Source: Gemmatimonadota bacterium
GTDB taxonomy: Bacteria > Gemmatimonadota > Gemmatimonadetes > Gemmatimonadales > Gemmatimonadaceae
Assembly (NCBI GenBank): GCA_016714015.1
Contig: JADJNZ010000004.1
Coordinates: forward strand, 186,001-250,000
Direction: 5' to 3'
DNA: 64,000 nt
This document shows positions 54,972 through 64,000 of this stretch, piece by piece (position 1 is the stretch's first letter; each line of letters opens with the position of its first letter). The notes under the pieces were generated by a model. It saw nothing but the letters and a program-made list of their open reading frames with translations. It made no database searches and was not told the origin of the DNA. Both the position numbers and the translations under genes were made by a program.

Positions 54972-57095
54972 ATGTCCCGCACGTGCACACCCGTTCCGCG
55001 TCTCGCCGCACTGCTGCTCGCGGCCGCCCCGCTGTCCGCGCTGGTCGCGCAGGAGCGCGAGGACCGCACCCTGCTCACGCAGACCCAGATGACCTCGATC
55101 ATCAACGAGGTCTCCGGTGACCGCGCGATGAACCACCTCCTCGAGCTCGTGCCGTACCAGCGCGTGCGGCCACCCGCCGAGTACGACGGCCACTTCCGCG
55201 AGAGCATCCACCTCGCCGAGATGGCGAAGTCATACGGCTACGCCAACGTCACGATCGAGACGTACCAGACGGGCGGGACCGCCTGGCAGCCGACGCAGGG
55301 CGAGCTCTGGATGACGACGCCCAAGTCGGTGAAGCTGTTCGACATCCATGACATCCCGCTGGCGTTGCCGGCGCTCAACGCGAACGGCGACCTGTCGGGC
55401 GACCTGATCGACGTCGGACCGGGGCGCGCCGCCGACTTCGAAGGGAAGGACGTGCGGGGCAAGTTCGTCCTCACCAGCGGCGCGACGGGCACGGTCTACG
55501 CCGCCGCCATCCAGCGCGGCGCGCTCGGCGTGCTCGGGATCAGCGCCATCTCCCCGCAGCGCGCGGTCGACTTCCCATCTCAGATCGTGAACAGCACCGT
55601 CAATGCGCAGCCGGGGACCGTCGCCTGGTCGGTCACGCCGGAAGTGCGTTCCAATCTCGCCGCCCTGCTCCTGCGCGAGCGGATCACCATCCGTTCGATC
55701 GTGAAGAGCACGCAGGTCCCGATGCACTCGGAGTACGTCCACGCCGAGATCCCCGGCGACGGCAGCACCACGCAGGAAGTCGCGATCAGCGGCCACCTGT
55801 ACGAGGGCGTGATCAAGCAGGGCGCCAACGACGACAACTCCGGCGTCGCGCTCACCCTCGAGATCGGGCGGGCCTACATCAAGCTCATCAACGAGGGGAA
55901 GCTCCCGCGCCCCAAGCGCACCATCAACTTCCAATGGGTCCCCGAGATCGCCGGCACGAATGCCTACTTCGCCGCCCACCCGGAGAAGGAGAAGACGATC
56001 ATCGGGACGCTCAACTTCGACATGGAGGGCATCCGCGTGGCGATGAGCCGCAGCTACTGGATCCTCCAGCGCACGCCCGACACCTTCCCGTCCTACCTCA
56101 ACGACATCGCGCAGTCGATGATGGAGTACATCGCCGACGTCTCGCGCGAGCGGGTCCGGTTCCGCCGCTCGCTCAACGGCTACGCGCCGTCGCAGGCGGT
56201 GGAGGCCACGCACGGATCGAGCGACGCCTTCTACATCAAGATCGACAAGCACTACGGCTCGTCCGACCACGTGACGTACATGCAGCACGGGATCCCGGCG
56301 GTCATGTTCATCACCTGGCCGGACATGTGGTACCACTCGTCGGAGGACACGCCGGACAAGCAGGATCCGACGCAGTACAAGCGGGCCGCCGCCGTCGGCC
56401 TCGGCTCGCTCGCCGTGCTCGCCGACGGCACCGACGGCATGGCCGCGCGCGTGCTGCAAGAGAACCTCGGGCGCGGGCTCTCGCGCATGGGCGAGTCGCA
56501 CACGAAGGGGCTCGGTTACATGGCCGACGCGACCGACGCCGCGACGCTCACCACGGCCTACGCCGAGGCGCGCAACGCGATCCTGCACCAGGCGCGCATC
56601 GAGACCGCGGTCGTGAACTCCGCGAGCGTGCTCTGGACGAACGTCGAGGAAGGGCGGAAGCGGACGGCTTCGTTCGGGCCGCTCATCCAGCAGCGGGCGA
56701 CCGCGCTGCTCGCGGAGACGCGGGCCGCGTACCAGTTGCAGGCCGCCCAGCGCAGTGTCGCCGCCGCCGAGCCGGTGATGTCAGCGGAGGACCGTGCGGT
56801 GGCGGACCTGATGGTGGAGCTGGTGGCGGGCGCCAGCGCGGCTGCCCCGGGGCCGCGGGGCGCACAGCCGGCCGGCGCCGCGGCCGGCCCCGCGCTCCCC
56901 GACGAGTTCAGCGCCGAGTTCGGTTTGCTGCTCCGCAAGGGCGGCATGACCGTGGGCGAGATCCGCGATTTCCTCTCCGGCGAGTTCACTCCGCTCCCGC
57001 TCAAGGATGTCCTGGCGGTGCTGCGGGTCCGCGAGGCGCAGGGCGGGGTGAAGCTCGTGCCGAAGCCCGCGCCGGCGCGGGGACGCCGCCCGTAG
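54972..57095 (+). CDS. secreted M28-family aminopeptidase with PA domain
   Basis: A protein of 707 residues with a signal peptide (LAALLLAAAPLSALVAQ) and a GAGGA ribosome site before ATG 54972. Residues ~130-240 include a PA-like insertion (FEGKDVRGKFVLTSGATGTV). The M28 metal-binding residues appear in SGHLYEG (H275), NDDNSG (D287), PEIAGT (E325, the base region), NFDMEG and the late His in DMWYHSSEDTPDK. The C-terminal ~150 residues are helical and end in a basic tail. It should remove amino acids from peptides in the periplasm or outside. The gene ends before a bidirectional hairpin. Confidence 0.92.
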   Translation: MSRTCTPVPRLAALLLAAAPLSALVAQEREDRTLLTQTQMTSIINEVSGDRAMNHLLELVPYQRVRPPAEYDGHFRESIHLAEMAKSYGYANVTIETYQTGGTAWQPTQGELWMTTPKSVKLFDIHDIPLALPALNANGDLSGDLIDVGPGRAADFEGKDVRGKFVLTSGATGTVYAAAIQRGALGVLGISAISPQRAVDFPSQIVNSTVNAQPGTVAWSVTPEVRSNLAALLLRERITIRSIVKSTQVPMHSEYVHAEIPGDGSTTQEVAISGHLYEGVIKQGANDDNSGVALTLEIGRAYIKLINEGKLPRPKRTINFQWVPEIAGTNAYFAAHPEKEKTIIGTLNFDMEGIRVAMSRSYWILQRTPDTFPSYLNDIAQSMMEYIADVSRERVRFRRSLNGYAPSQAVEATHGSSDAFYIKIDKHYGSSDHVTYMQHGIPAVMFITWPDMWYHSSEDTPDKQDPTQYKRAAAVGLGSLAVLADGTDGMAARVLQENLGRGLSRMGESHTKGLGYMADATDAATLTTAYAEARNAILHQARIETAVVNSASVLWTNVEEGRKRTASFGPLIQQRATALLAETRAAYQLQAAQRSVAAAEPVMSAEDRAVADLMVELVAGASAAAPGPRGAQPAGAAAGPALPDEFSAEFGLLLRKGGMTVGEIRDFLSGEFTPLPLKDVLAVLRVREAQGGVKLVPKPAPARGRRP

Positions 57096-57116
57096 CGGCG
57101 AACGCGAGCCGGAATG

Positions 57117-57150
57117 CGAAGCGCCCCGCGGTCCGCCGCAGGGCGCTTCG
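57117..57150. terminator. bidirectional terminator-like hairpin
   Basis: Perfect 10-base arms CGAAGCGCCC (57117-57126) and GGGCGCTTCG (57141-57150); the loop region CGCGGTCCGCCGCA can pair further. It sits in the 64 bases between the convergent peptidase and antiporter genes, followed by TCGTTCG on the + strand. Confidence 0.7.
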
Positions 57151-57159
57151 TCGTTCGCG

Positions 57160-59292
57160 TCATTCGCTGACCGCCGTCATCGCGCGCGACCCTCGCTGCG
57201 CGATCGGGATCGGTGGCGCGGTGCCGTGCTCGATCATCTCGCGCGCCTGTTCGATCGCCTCGGGGGCCCCGGCGATCGCGACGAGGTCCCCGGCATCGAG
57301 GCGCTCCGTCGCCGTCGGCACGAAGGACCGGCGTTTCCCCTCGGCATCCTTGGTGATCGCCATGACGGTCGCACCAGTGAGGCCGCGCAGGTCGACCTCG
57401 CCGAGCGTGCGGCCGTCGCACCGGCTCCCGGGCGCGACGGTCATCAGTACCGGCTCACCCAAGCCGGGGAGCATGACGACCATCCGTTCCATCGTCCGAG
57501 TGAGATCGTGGCTCTCGGTGTTGCGGTCGAGCTCCTGCACGAGTGCCGTCGCGATGACCTCGGCGCCGGCGCGCGCGTGGCCCTCGAGGTCGCGCGTGGC
57601 CTGCCAGACGGCGCCGACGAGCAACACGAGGAATCCGCCGACGATCGCCGGCGCGGAGTAGCGCGGCAGCAGCGGCTGCAGGAGAAGCAGCGGGACCACG
57701 AGCGCGAGGCTCGTCAGGCCGATATGGAACGTCGCCGTCAGCGCCCGGCGTGGCGCGCGCGCGGTGTCGAGGCGCTTCCCCGGCAACGGCAGCGCCTGGA
57801 GCGCGAGCTCTCCGGCGAGGTGTCGCGCCGTGAGGAAGACGGCGGCCACGACCGGCAGGGCGAGCGCGATCGCGCCGAGCCGCACGAGCAGTTCGCCGCG
57901 CTCCGGTTCGACGTCGATCCACCCGTGCAGCAGTGTCGCGAACCGACCGCGTTCCGCGATCGCGCCGATGATGATGACGGCGAGGAGCGCCGAATCGAGC
58001 GCCAGCCGCCTGGTGAGTCGCCGCCGACGAGGCAGCTCGTGCGGGGTGGAGGCGCGGAGGCGCGCGATCCAGCTGCCGTAGAGCGCGGCGAAGGTCTGCA
58101 GGCGATGCGGTAGCTTGCGGTCGACGAGCGCGGCGATCCCGCCGGCGCGCTTCACCAGCGTGGGCGTCGCGAGCGTGGTGATCGCGGAGACGGCGACGGC
58201 GATGGTGAAGATCTCGTTGCGCGCCCCGGCCGCCACGCCGAGCGTGGCGATGAGGAACGAGAACTCGCCGATCTGCGCGAGCGAGAGCCCGGCCTGCACC
58301 GATGTCCGGAGGCCGGCGCCGCTGAGGAAGGCCCCCATCGACGCCGCGAGGGTCTTGCCGCCCATCACCAGCACCGTGAAGGCGATGATCGTGCCGAGGT
58401 GCGCACGAACGACGCCGGGGTCGAGCAGCATCCCCACGGAGACGAAGAAGATCGCGACGAAGACGTCGCGCACCGGATGCACGAGATGCTCGACCTGATC
58501 GGACTGCCCCGACTCGGCGACGAGCGAGCCGGCCACGAAGGCCCCGAGCGCCACCGAGTAGCCGAACGAGAGCGCGAGCAGGGCCGCACCGAAGCAGACG
58601 CCCACCGCGGCGACGAGAGTCGTCTCATCGCGGCCGAGACCGATCACCGCGCGCATGAAGCGCGGGACCACGAGCAGCCCCACCGCGAGGAGCCCTGTGA
58701 GGAAGGTGCCGAGCTGCACAAGCGTGATCCCGATCGTCGTCACGCCGAGCCCGCCGCCGGTCGCGAGCGCGCCCAGCGTGGCGAGCAGCACGATGGCGAT
58801 CAGGTCCTCGATGATCAGGACGCCGAAGACGAGCTCGGCCACGCGACCGCCCACCTTCAGTTCGGCGAACGTCCGCGCGATGATCGTCGTGGACGAGATC
58901 GCGACCATGGCGCCGGCGACGAGTCGTTCGAACGGCGTCCAGCCGAGGAGGTCGGCGAGGAGCGCGCCGAGACCGAACATGAGACCGGTCTCGAGGAGGG
59001 CGGCGATCCCGGCGGTGCCGGCGACCTGTCCGACACGACGGAGCCGGAACTCGAGGCCGATCGAGAACATCAGGAGGATCACGCCCAGCTCGGAGAGCGA
59101 CTGGACGATCGCCTCGTTCGCGACGAACGGGATGCTCGTGTAGGGGCCGACGATCATCCCCGCGGCGAGATAGCCGAAGACGACGGGGAGCCGGAGTCGC
59201 TGGAAGAGCACGCTCGTGCCCGCCGCGACCATCAGGACGACGGCGAGGGTACGGAGGAACTCGTGGGCGTCGAGCGCGGGGACCGCCGGCAT
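57160..59292 (-). CDS. Kef-type monovalent cation:proton antiporter (CPA2) with TrkA-C-like tail
   Basis: A membrane protein of 710 residues, ATG 59292. The N-terminal 400 residues contain a CPA2 carrier with LRLPVVFGYLAAGMIVGP, the LIIEDLIAI motif (acidic pair used for ion exchange), SVALGAFVAGSLVAES and SLAQIGEFSFLIA, as in KefB/YbaL. A further set of membrane helices (residues ~430-590) is present, and residues ~620-700 form a TrkA_C/RCK-C-like domain (GRTLGEVDLRGLTGATVMAI, DAGDLVAIAGAPEAIEQA). No full NAD-binding TrkA_N domain is seen, so gating differs from classical Kef. It probably exchanges K+ or Na+ for protons. Confidence 0.9.
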   Translation of the reverse strand: MPAVPALDAHEFLRTLAVVLMVAAGTSVLFQRLRLPVVFGYLAAGMIVGPYTSIPFVANEAIVQSLSELGVILLMFSIGLEFRLRRVGQVAGTAGIAALLETGLMFGLGALLADLLGWTPFERLVAGAMVAISSTTIIARTFAELKVGGRVAELVFGVLIIEDLIAIVLLATLGALATGGGLGVTTIGITLVQLGTFLTGLLAVGLLVVPRFMRAVIGLGRDETTLVAAVGVCFGAALLALSFGYSVALGAFVAGSLVAESGQSDQVEHLVHPVRDVFVAIFFVSVGMLLDPGVVRAHLGTIIAFTVLVMGGKTLAASMGAFLSGAGLRTSVQAGLSLAQIGEFSFLIATLGVAAGARNEIFTIAVAVSAITTLATPTLVKRAGGIAALVDRKLPHRLQTFAALYGSWIARLRASTPHELPRRRRLTRRLALDSALLAVIIIGAIAERGRFATLLHGWIDVEPERGELLVRLGAIALALPVVAAVFLTARHLAGELALQALPLPGKRLDTARAPRRALTATFHIGLTSLALVVPLLLLQPLLPRYSAPAIVGGFLVLLVGAVWQATRDLEGHARAGAEVIATALVQELDRNTESHDLTRTMERMVVMLPGLGEPVLMTVAPGSRCDGRTLGEVDLRGLTGATVMAITKDAEGKRRSFVPTATERLDAGDLVAIAGAPEAIEQAREMIEHGTAPPIPIAQRGSRAMTAVSE

Positions 59293-59386
59293 GCTGGCAA
59301 TCTAGGGTGACATCCGGGGCATCGCGCCCCGGTCGCGCGAACGTGCCGGCGCACCCATCTTATGCGCACCCCCGACCGGACCTCCC

Positions 59387-60610
59387 GTGCCCACGACACT
59401 CAAGTTCGACATGATCCAGACGGTGGCGCTCGCCGCCGTCGTGCTGTTCTTCGGCTACGGCGTGCGCAAGCGCGTCGGGTTCCTCGACCGGTTCAACATC
59501 CCGGCGCCGGTGGTCGGCGGATTCATCTTCGCGGCCCTCGCGCTGGCGCTGCGCCAGAGCGGGCTCCTCGCCCTCGAGTTCGACGCGACGCTTCAGTCGC
59601 CCTTCATGGTCGCGTTCTTCACCACGATCGGCCTCGGGGCGAGCCTCGACCTCCTCAAGAAGGGCGGGCCGCAGGTCGTGCTCTTCTGGATCCTCGCGAG
59701 CCTGCTCGCCGTCGTGCAGAGCGGGGTGGGCATCGCCCTCGCGGAGCTGATGGGTGTGCATCCGTTCATCGGCCTCCTCTCGGGCTCGATCACCATGACC
59801 GGGGGCCACGGCACGGGCGCCGCGTTCGGCAAGGTGATGGAGGAGCAGTACGCCCTCTCCGGGGCCGTGACGGTCGCGATGGCCGCCGCGACCTTCGGCC
59901 TCGTGAGCGGCGGACTCTTGGGCGGCCCCGTGGGGACGCGGCTCATCCAGCGATTCGGGCTCAAGTCCGGCGGCGGGAAGGCCTCGCCCGCCAGCGCCGA
60001 CGCGGCGCTCGACGCCGAGATCGACACGGAGACGGCGGGCGAGGCGCCGACCGCCTACCTGCTCCTGCAGATGATGGCGGTGATCCTCGTCTGCATGGCG
60101 CTGGGGACCCTGCTCTCGAAGTGGCTCGGGCAATTCGTGACGCTGCCCGGCTACATCGGTGCGATGCTCGTGGCGGCGATCGTGCGCAACCTGGCCGAAG
60201 GCACGAAGCTCCTTCACATCTCCGCCCGCACGGTCGATGACCTCGGCACCATCGCGCTCTCGCTCTTCCTCACGATGGCCCTGATGTCGCTCAAGCTGTG
60301 GGAGCTGCTCGATCTCGCGGGCCCGATGCTCGTCATCCTGCTCGTGCAGGTCACGATGATGGGGCTCTTCGCGTACTTCGTGACCTTCCGCCTCATGGGA
60401 CGCGACTACGATGCCGCGGTCATGGCCGGCGGCCATTGCGGCTTCGGACTCGGGGCGACGCCCAACGCCGTGGCCAACATGAACTCGCTCACTGAGCGAT
60501 TCGGGGCCGCGCCCAGGGCATACCTCGTGCTGCCGATGGTCGGCGCGTTCTTCATCGACTTCAGCAACGCGATCATCATCACGACCTACATGAACCTCGT
60601 CGCGCCCTGA
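59387..60610 (+). CDS. gltS: sodium/glutamate symporter
   Basis: A membrane protein of 407 residues, GTG start at 59387. It matches GltS: MIQTVALAAVVLFFGYGVRKRV at the start, then the two inverted-repeat signature stretches GSITMTGGHGTGAAFG and GGHCGFGLGATPNAVANM, which form the substrate and Na+ sites. Length equals E. coli GltS (401). It imports glutamate with sodium. It diverges from the Kef-type antiporter with 94 bases between starts and converges on the NhaC-like gene with 13 bases between stops; these three neighbours all deal with Na+ or K+ movement. Confidence 0.94.
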   Translation: MPTTLKFDMIQTVALAAVVLFFGYGVRKRVGFLDRFNIPAPVVGGFIFAALALALRQSGLLALEFDATLQSPFMVAFFTTIGLGASLDLLKKGGPQVVLFWILASLLAVVQSGVGIALAELMGVHPFIGLLSGSITMTGGHGTGAAFGKVMEEQYALSGAVTVAMAAATFGLVSGGLLGGPVGTRLIQRFGLKSGGGKASPASADAALDAEIDTETAGEAPTAYLLLQMMAVILVCMALGTLLSKWLGQFVTLPGYIGAMLVAAIVRNLAEGTKLLHISARTVDDLGTIALSLFLTMALMSLKLWELLDLAGPMLVILLVQVTMMGLFAYFVTFRLMGRDYDAAVMAGGHCGFGLGATPNAVANMNSLTERFGAAPRAYLVLPMVGAFFIDFSNAIIITTYMNLVAP

Positions 60611-60623
60611 GGCGAACCGGCCT

Positions 60624-61842
60624 TCAGCGCGCGCTGAGGTCGCGGCGCCCGAACCCGCTGACGACGGCGAATGCCAGCATCGCGACGAGCGCCCACGCGT
60701 AGGTGTTGTGCATGCCGAGGGGGGGGGGGGGTCGTCAGCAGCACGGCCCCCGACACGGTACCGACGATCCACAGCTCCGCGCCACGCGCGCTGCCGGCAC
60801 GCCCCTCGGCGGTGCGCACGAGGCGGTCCAGCAGATCGGTCGCCTGGATGGTGCCGACCAGCGCCATAAGCAGCAGCGTGAAGACGCTGACGCCGACCGC
60901 GCGCGAGAACCCGTCGATGATCAGACCGGTCGCCCCGAACGACCCCGGCTCCACGCGCATGAGCGCGCTCGGCGCGAGCAATCCTGCCGCGACGGCGAGG
61001 ACGATCGTCGCGGCGATGCCGTACAGCAATGCCTCCAGCAGGTGTCGCTTCGCGAGCAGCAGGGCGATCACCAGCATCGGGATGACGAGGAGCACGAGCG
61101 GCCCGGGACCGCCCGCGACCTCGGCCGCCACGCGCGAGGCGGCCTCTCCCGCACCCGCGCCGCTCGTCGCGCCCGCGCCGAGCAGGTACGAGGCGAGGAG
61201 CGCCGCGAGCCCGGCCGGCACCGCGTAGCGCAGCCGCGCTCGCACCGTGCCGCCGATGTCGGCCCCCTGCGTGCCGCTCGACGCGATCGTCGTGTCGGAG
61301 ACGGGGGACATCGAATCCCCCCAGGTCGCGCCGGCGAGGATCGCGCCGGCGAGCGCCGCCGGCGCCGCGCCAGCCGCGCCACCCGCGGGATAGAGGAGCG
61401 GCCCGGCGACGAGGATCGTGCCGAAACTCGTGCCCGTGGACGTCGACACGAGTGCGCACGCGATGAAGGCGGCAGCCACGTATGCGCCGCCCGCGAGGTC
61501 GAGGGCGCGCGCTGTCCACGCCAGCGCGCCGACGAATCCCGACGCGCCGAGCAGCGCGCCCAGCACGCCCGCGAAGAGCCAGGCGCACAGCATGATCATC
61601 ACGATCCGCTGGCTCATCCCGTCCAGCATCGCCTCGGCGTACCGTGCGCGGTCCTTCGCGAGCAACAGGCCGACGATGAGCGCGGCGAGCAGCACCGGCC
61701 AGAACCCCTTCTCGTCCGGCGCGCCGCGGAGCGCGAGGGTGGTGACCCCGCCGAGGAAGACGGCGAAGGGCACGAGCGCGCCCGCGAGTCCGAGGTGGAA
61801 CGTCAGCGGGGCGGAGGACGCGGAAGCCGTGGGCGTCGACAT
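60624..61842 (-). CDS. nhaC: NhaC-type Na+/H+ antiporter, reading frame broken by a 13-C tract
   Basis: A membrane protein that should be 405 residues, start ATG 61842. The NhaC signature is clear: STGTSFGTILVAGPLLYP, GATWGDSMSPVSDTTIASSGTQGAD, then RLRYAVPAGLAALLA and later helices. Near the end the coding strand has 13 consecutive C (60719-60731). As given, the frame continues as PPPPRHAQH and ends 38 bases later at 60586, overlapping gltS. With 12 C it would read PPPLGMHNTYAWALVAMLAF and stop at TGA 60624-60626, a natural membrane ending. Loss of the true last helix would probably impair the carrier. This may be strand slippage or a sequencing error. Confidence 0.85.
60719..60731 (-). repeat. 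13-base homopolymer (C on the coding strand) inside nhaC
   Basis: Thirteen identical bases in a row, the longest such tract I noticed in the window, inside the 3' part of the antiporter gene. Length 12 restores the frame; length 13 breaks it. Confidence 0.9.
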
Positions 61843-61881
61843 GGTGGACGAAGATACGCGGACGCGAGTATGCTTCGCGAC

Positions 61882-62226
61882 ATGAGCACCCCCGCCGACG
61901 ATGCCTTCACGTTGTACGATCTCCGCGTCGAGGTCGTGGCGACCGAGCGGTCGATGGTCTGCAATCACCGCGCGGGCGACTGGTTCGAGCTCGTCGGCGA
62001 GAACCTCCGCTTCCCGCCGGGGCAGTCGTTCCCGCTCTATCCGCTCGCGGCGATCCTCCCGCTGCTCCCCGCCAAGCAGCGCATGACGCACGCGAACGAC
62101 TGGATGACGACCGACGCCGAGGTCGCCTGCCCGGACCCGCTGTGCGGCGGCCGCTTCCAGATCACGCGCACCGGCACGAGCACCTGGCGGCACGGCGAGG
62201 TCACGCGCGTCCCCCTCACGCCGTGA
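61882..62226 (+). CDS. TIGR04076-family protein
   Basis: A protein of 114 residues from ATG 61882; an in-frame ATG at 61870 would add four residues. The sequence fits the TIGR04076 pattern: YDLRVEVVATERSMVCNHRAGDWFEL, then PPGQSFPLYPLAAILPLLPAKQR and a DWMTTDAEVACPDPLCGGRFQI block with conserved cysteines. Members of this family are small and of unknown function, often next to oxidoreductases; here an aldo/keto reductase gene overlaps its stop by 4 bases (GTGA), so the two are cotranslated. Confidence 0.82.
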   Translation: MSTPADDAFTLYDLRVEVVATERSMVCNHRAGDWFELVGENLRFPPGQSFPLYPLAAILPLLPAKQRMTHANDWMTTDAEVACPDPLCGGRFQITRTGTSTWRHGEVTRVPLTP

Positions 62227-63290
62227 GCGGTTCCCGTGTCGGGGTGCCACGGAGCGCACTCGCCGACGGGACGCTCGTCCCGCGGCTCATCAAGGGCGGG
62301 TGGCAGCTCGCCGGCGGACACGGCGCGGTGGACGAGGCCCGCGCCATCGCCGACATGCACGCGTTCGCCGAGGCGGGGATCACCGCCTTCGATTGCGCCG
62401 ACATCTATACGGGGGTCGAGGCGCTGATCGGCCGGTTCCTCCGCGAGTGGCGTGCGCGGCACGGCGCCGGCGCGGCAGTGCGCGTGCACACCAAGTGCGT
62501 CCCCGACCTCGACCTCCTGCCGCGGCTGACGCGCGCCGACCTCGAGCGCACGATCGACCGCTCGTTGCGCCGCCTCGGCGTCGAGCGGCTGGACCTCGTG
62601 CAGTTCCATTGGTGGGACTATGCGCTCGGCGACATGGCAGAGGCGGCCCTCCATCTTGACGCCATGCGTCGCGAAGGGAAGATCGCGCAGCTCGGCGTCA
62701 CCAACTGCGATGTCGCGCACCTCACCGCGATCCTCGACGCAGGGGTGCCGGTCGTCGCCCATCAGGTGCAATGCTCGCTCCTCGACCGCAGGGCCCTCGG
62801 CGCCATGCGCGCGCTCTGCGAGTCGCGCGGCGTCCGCCTGCTCGCCTACGGGGTGCTCGCCGGCGGATTCCTGCACGAGCGCTGGCTCGGCCGGCCGGCG
62901 CCCGCGGAACCGCTCGAGAACCGGTCGCTCGTGAAGTACCGGCTCATCATCGAGGAGTGGGGCGGGTGGGAGCCGCTGCAGGCGCTCCTGCGCGCGCTGC
63001 ATGGCGTCGCCGCGCGGCACCAGACCACGATCGGCGCGGTGGCGGTGCGCTGGGTGCTCGAGCAGCCGCAGGTCGCGAGCGCGATCGTGGGGGCGCGGCA
63101 CGCGGGCCATCTCCCGGCGACGCTCGCCGCGCTCCACGTCCGGCTCGACGAGGCCGACCGGTCGGCGATCGAGGGGGCGCTCCCCGCGGGCGGCGGCCCG
63201 GCGGGCGACGTCTACGCCCTCGAGCGGGAACGCGGTGGGCGGCACGCGGTGATCATGCGCTACGGTCTCAACGCCGCCGCGACGGAATGA
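62223..63290 (+). CDS. aldo/keto reductase
   Basis: A protein of 355 residues, GTG start at 62223. It is a (beta/alpha)8 NADPH-dependent oxidoreductase with the catalytic set of the family: FDCADIYTGVE (Asp and Tyr), VHTKCVPD (Lys) and VQFHWWD (His). Later blocks ITNCD-like LGVTNCDVAHL, LAYGVLAGGFL and SAIVGARHAGHL bind cofactor. The sequence is closer to the L-galactose dehydrogenase/aryl-alcohol branch than to AKR1. The substrate is unknown. The 3' end overlaps the convergent M24 peptidase gene by 23 bases. Confidence 0.9.
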   Translation: MSGSRVGVPRSALADGTLVPRLIKGGWQLAGGHGAVDEARAIADMHAFAEAGITAFDCADIYTGVEALIGRFLREWRARHGAGAAVRVHTKCVPDLDLLPRLTRADLERTIDRSLRRLGVERLDLVQFHWWDYALGDMAEAALHLDAMRREGKIAQLGVTNCDVAHLTAILDAGVPVVAHQVQCSLLDRRALGAMRALCESRGVRLLAYGVLAGGFLHERWLGRPAPAEPLENRSLVKYRLIIEEWGGWEPLQALLRALHGVAARHQTTIGAVAVRWVLEQPQVASAIVGARHAGHLPATLAALHVRLDEADRSAIEGALPAGGGPAGDVYALERERGGRHAVIMRYGLNAAATE

Positions 63291-64000
63291 GATAGAATGC
63301 TTCCTGCCGCGGGAGGAAGAAGCGGTAGCCGTTCGGCGTGAGGTGGGCGCAGTCCTCCATCATCACGAAGACCTTCTTGCCGCCCCACTCGGGGACCACC
63401 GTCCCCGTGTTGAGCTCGATGGAGAGGTAGGAGCCATCGCGGAGGCGTTGGCCCTGCGCGAGCGTGTCGGTCCGGAGTGCCGCGCGGAAATCGACCGACG
63501 CGCCCAGCCCGTGGCCCTGCGCGCCGAGCGGGTGCGAGTAGACCATCGCCTCGATCCCCTTCTCGCGCATCTCGGCCATGGTCAACGTGAACACCTCGCC
63601 GCCCGTGCGACCGGGGCGCGCGGCGCGCAACATGAGGGCGTCCTGCAGGGCATTGGTGTTCGCGAGGGCGCGCTTGAGGCCGGCGGGAGCGTCCGTCTCC
63701 CCGGGCTTCAGCACGTAGGCCATCTTCTGCCAGTCGGTGTCGAACCCCATGTAGGTGATGCCGAAGTCGATGTGCACGAGGTCGCCGGCGACGATCGTCG
63801 TGCTCTCGGGTGCGACGGCGACGAAGCCGCGCGAGGTCGCGATGTCGCCCGTGGCGCGCTGGATCCGGAGGTCGGGTTGGAACCAGGTGCGGACGCCGGC
63901 GGCCCAGAGCATGTCGTACAGTGCCCGGCGCACGTCCCCCACGGTCGTGGTGCCCGGGGTGATGACCTCGGGCGAGAGGGCGCGCCGCACGATCTCCTCG
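63268..64000 (-). CDS. M24-family metallopeptidase (Xaa-Pro aminopeptidase-like), partial
   Basis: The gene's C-terminal 243 residues are in the window; its start lies beyond base 64000 and the frame is open to the edge. The pita-bread M24 fold is evident: VHIDFGITYMGFDTDWQK (two metal-binding Asp), SHPLGAQGHGLGASVD (His), SIELNTGT (Glu) and VMMEDCAHLTPNG (second Glu). These are the five metal ligands of aminopeptidase P and methionine aminopeptidase. It probably acts on N-terminal X-Pro bonds or dipeptides; whether a signal peptide exists cannot be seen. Confidence 0.88.
   Translation of the reverse strand, partial: EEIVRRALSPEVITPGTTTVGDVRRALYDMLWAAGVRTWFQPDLRIQRATGDIATSRGFVAVAPESTTIVAGDLVHIDFGITYMGFDTDWQKMAYVLKPGETDAPAGLKRALANTNALQDALMLRAARPGRTGGEVFTLTMAEMREKGIEAMVYSHPLGAQGHGLGASVDFRAALRTDTLAQGQRLRDGSYLSIELNTGTVVPEWGGKKVFVMMEDCAHLTPNGYRFFLPRQEAFYLIPSRRR

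Noticed and set aside
63268..63290. 23-base overlap of the convergent aldo/keto reductase and M24 peptidase genes
   Set aside because: Both reading frames are well supported and short 3' overlaps are ordinary in such a dense genome; no special meaning inferred.

Overview
This is a GC-rich, very gene-dense bacterial window. It holds many secreted or lipidated hydrolases, 4-base stop/start overlaps (ATGA, GTGA, TTGA), frequent GTG and TTG starts, and products such as M28 peptidases, BNR-repeat proteins, LVIVD lipoproteins and DUF305 proteins. That combination suggests an aerobic heterotroph of the Gemmatimonadota type. This is an inference from gene content and composition; no rRNA or tRNA gene is present to confirm it.

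Bases 1-24180 form a starch/glycogen supercluster. On the + strand lie the tail of an alpha-amylase, a very large GH97 fusion, a secreted GH13 enzyme and a DUF4377 lipoprotein. On the - strand, read from right to left, is a tight operon: glgP, glgB, glgC, glgA, a GlgX-MalQ fusion, an MFS sugar permease and a GH13-esterase fusion. A GH13 lipoprotein diverges from glgP. The genes describe external starch or maltodextrin breakdown, uptake, and a full intracellular glycogen cycle (ADP-glucose formation, elongation, branching, phosphorolysis, debranching, glucan transfer).

Bases 24188-31989 (- strand) hold a BlaR1/BlaI-type signalling pair with two matching operator dyads, then a phosphorylated-pathway serine operon. 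That operon is serA, a D-2-hydroxyacid dehydrogenase flavoprotein, a phosphoserine phosphatase and a class V aminotransferase. A di-heme cytochrome c follows, divergent from a SolA-type flavin oxidase.

Bases 33210-39950 (- strand) are a second carbohydrate operon of four coupled genes: a GH with discoidin-like modules, a lipoprotein aldose epimerase, a debranching-type GH and an NTF2-like protein.

Bases 40042-48745 contain small exported and membrane proteins, an exported DJ-1/PfpI protein, an ACT-domain protein, and a tandem pair of near-identical LVIVD lipoproteins downstream of a DUF305 lipoprotein. Bases 48873-57095 (+) carry an ArsR repressor with a perfect palindrome over its promoter and start codon, an SRPBCC-cupin fusion, a DUF885-like protein, a BNR-repeat protein and an M28 peptidase. 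The DUF885 and BNR genes each show an apparent one-base frameshift.

Bases 57160-64000 hold transporters (Kef-type antiporter, GltS, NhaC with a 13-C tract that breaks its frame), a TIGR04076-like protein, an aldo/keto reductase and a truncated M24 peptidase. There is no CRISPR array, insertion sequence or RNA gene that I can see, and no gene-free stretch longer than about 130 bases. The most interesting items are the unusual enzyme fusions, a heptad repeat (AGGNNGA) placed directly after three stop codons, the apparently leaderless self-repressed arsR gene, and the serA/flavoprotein operon.
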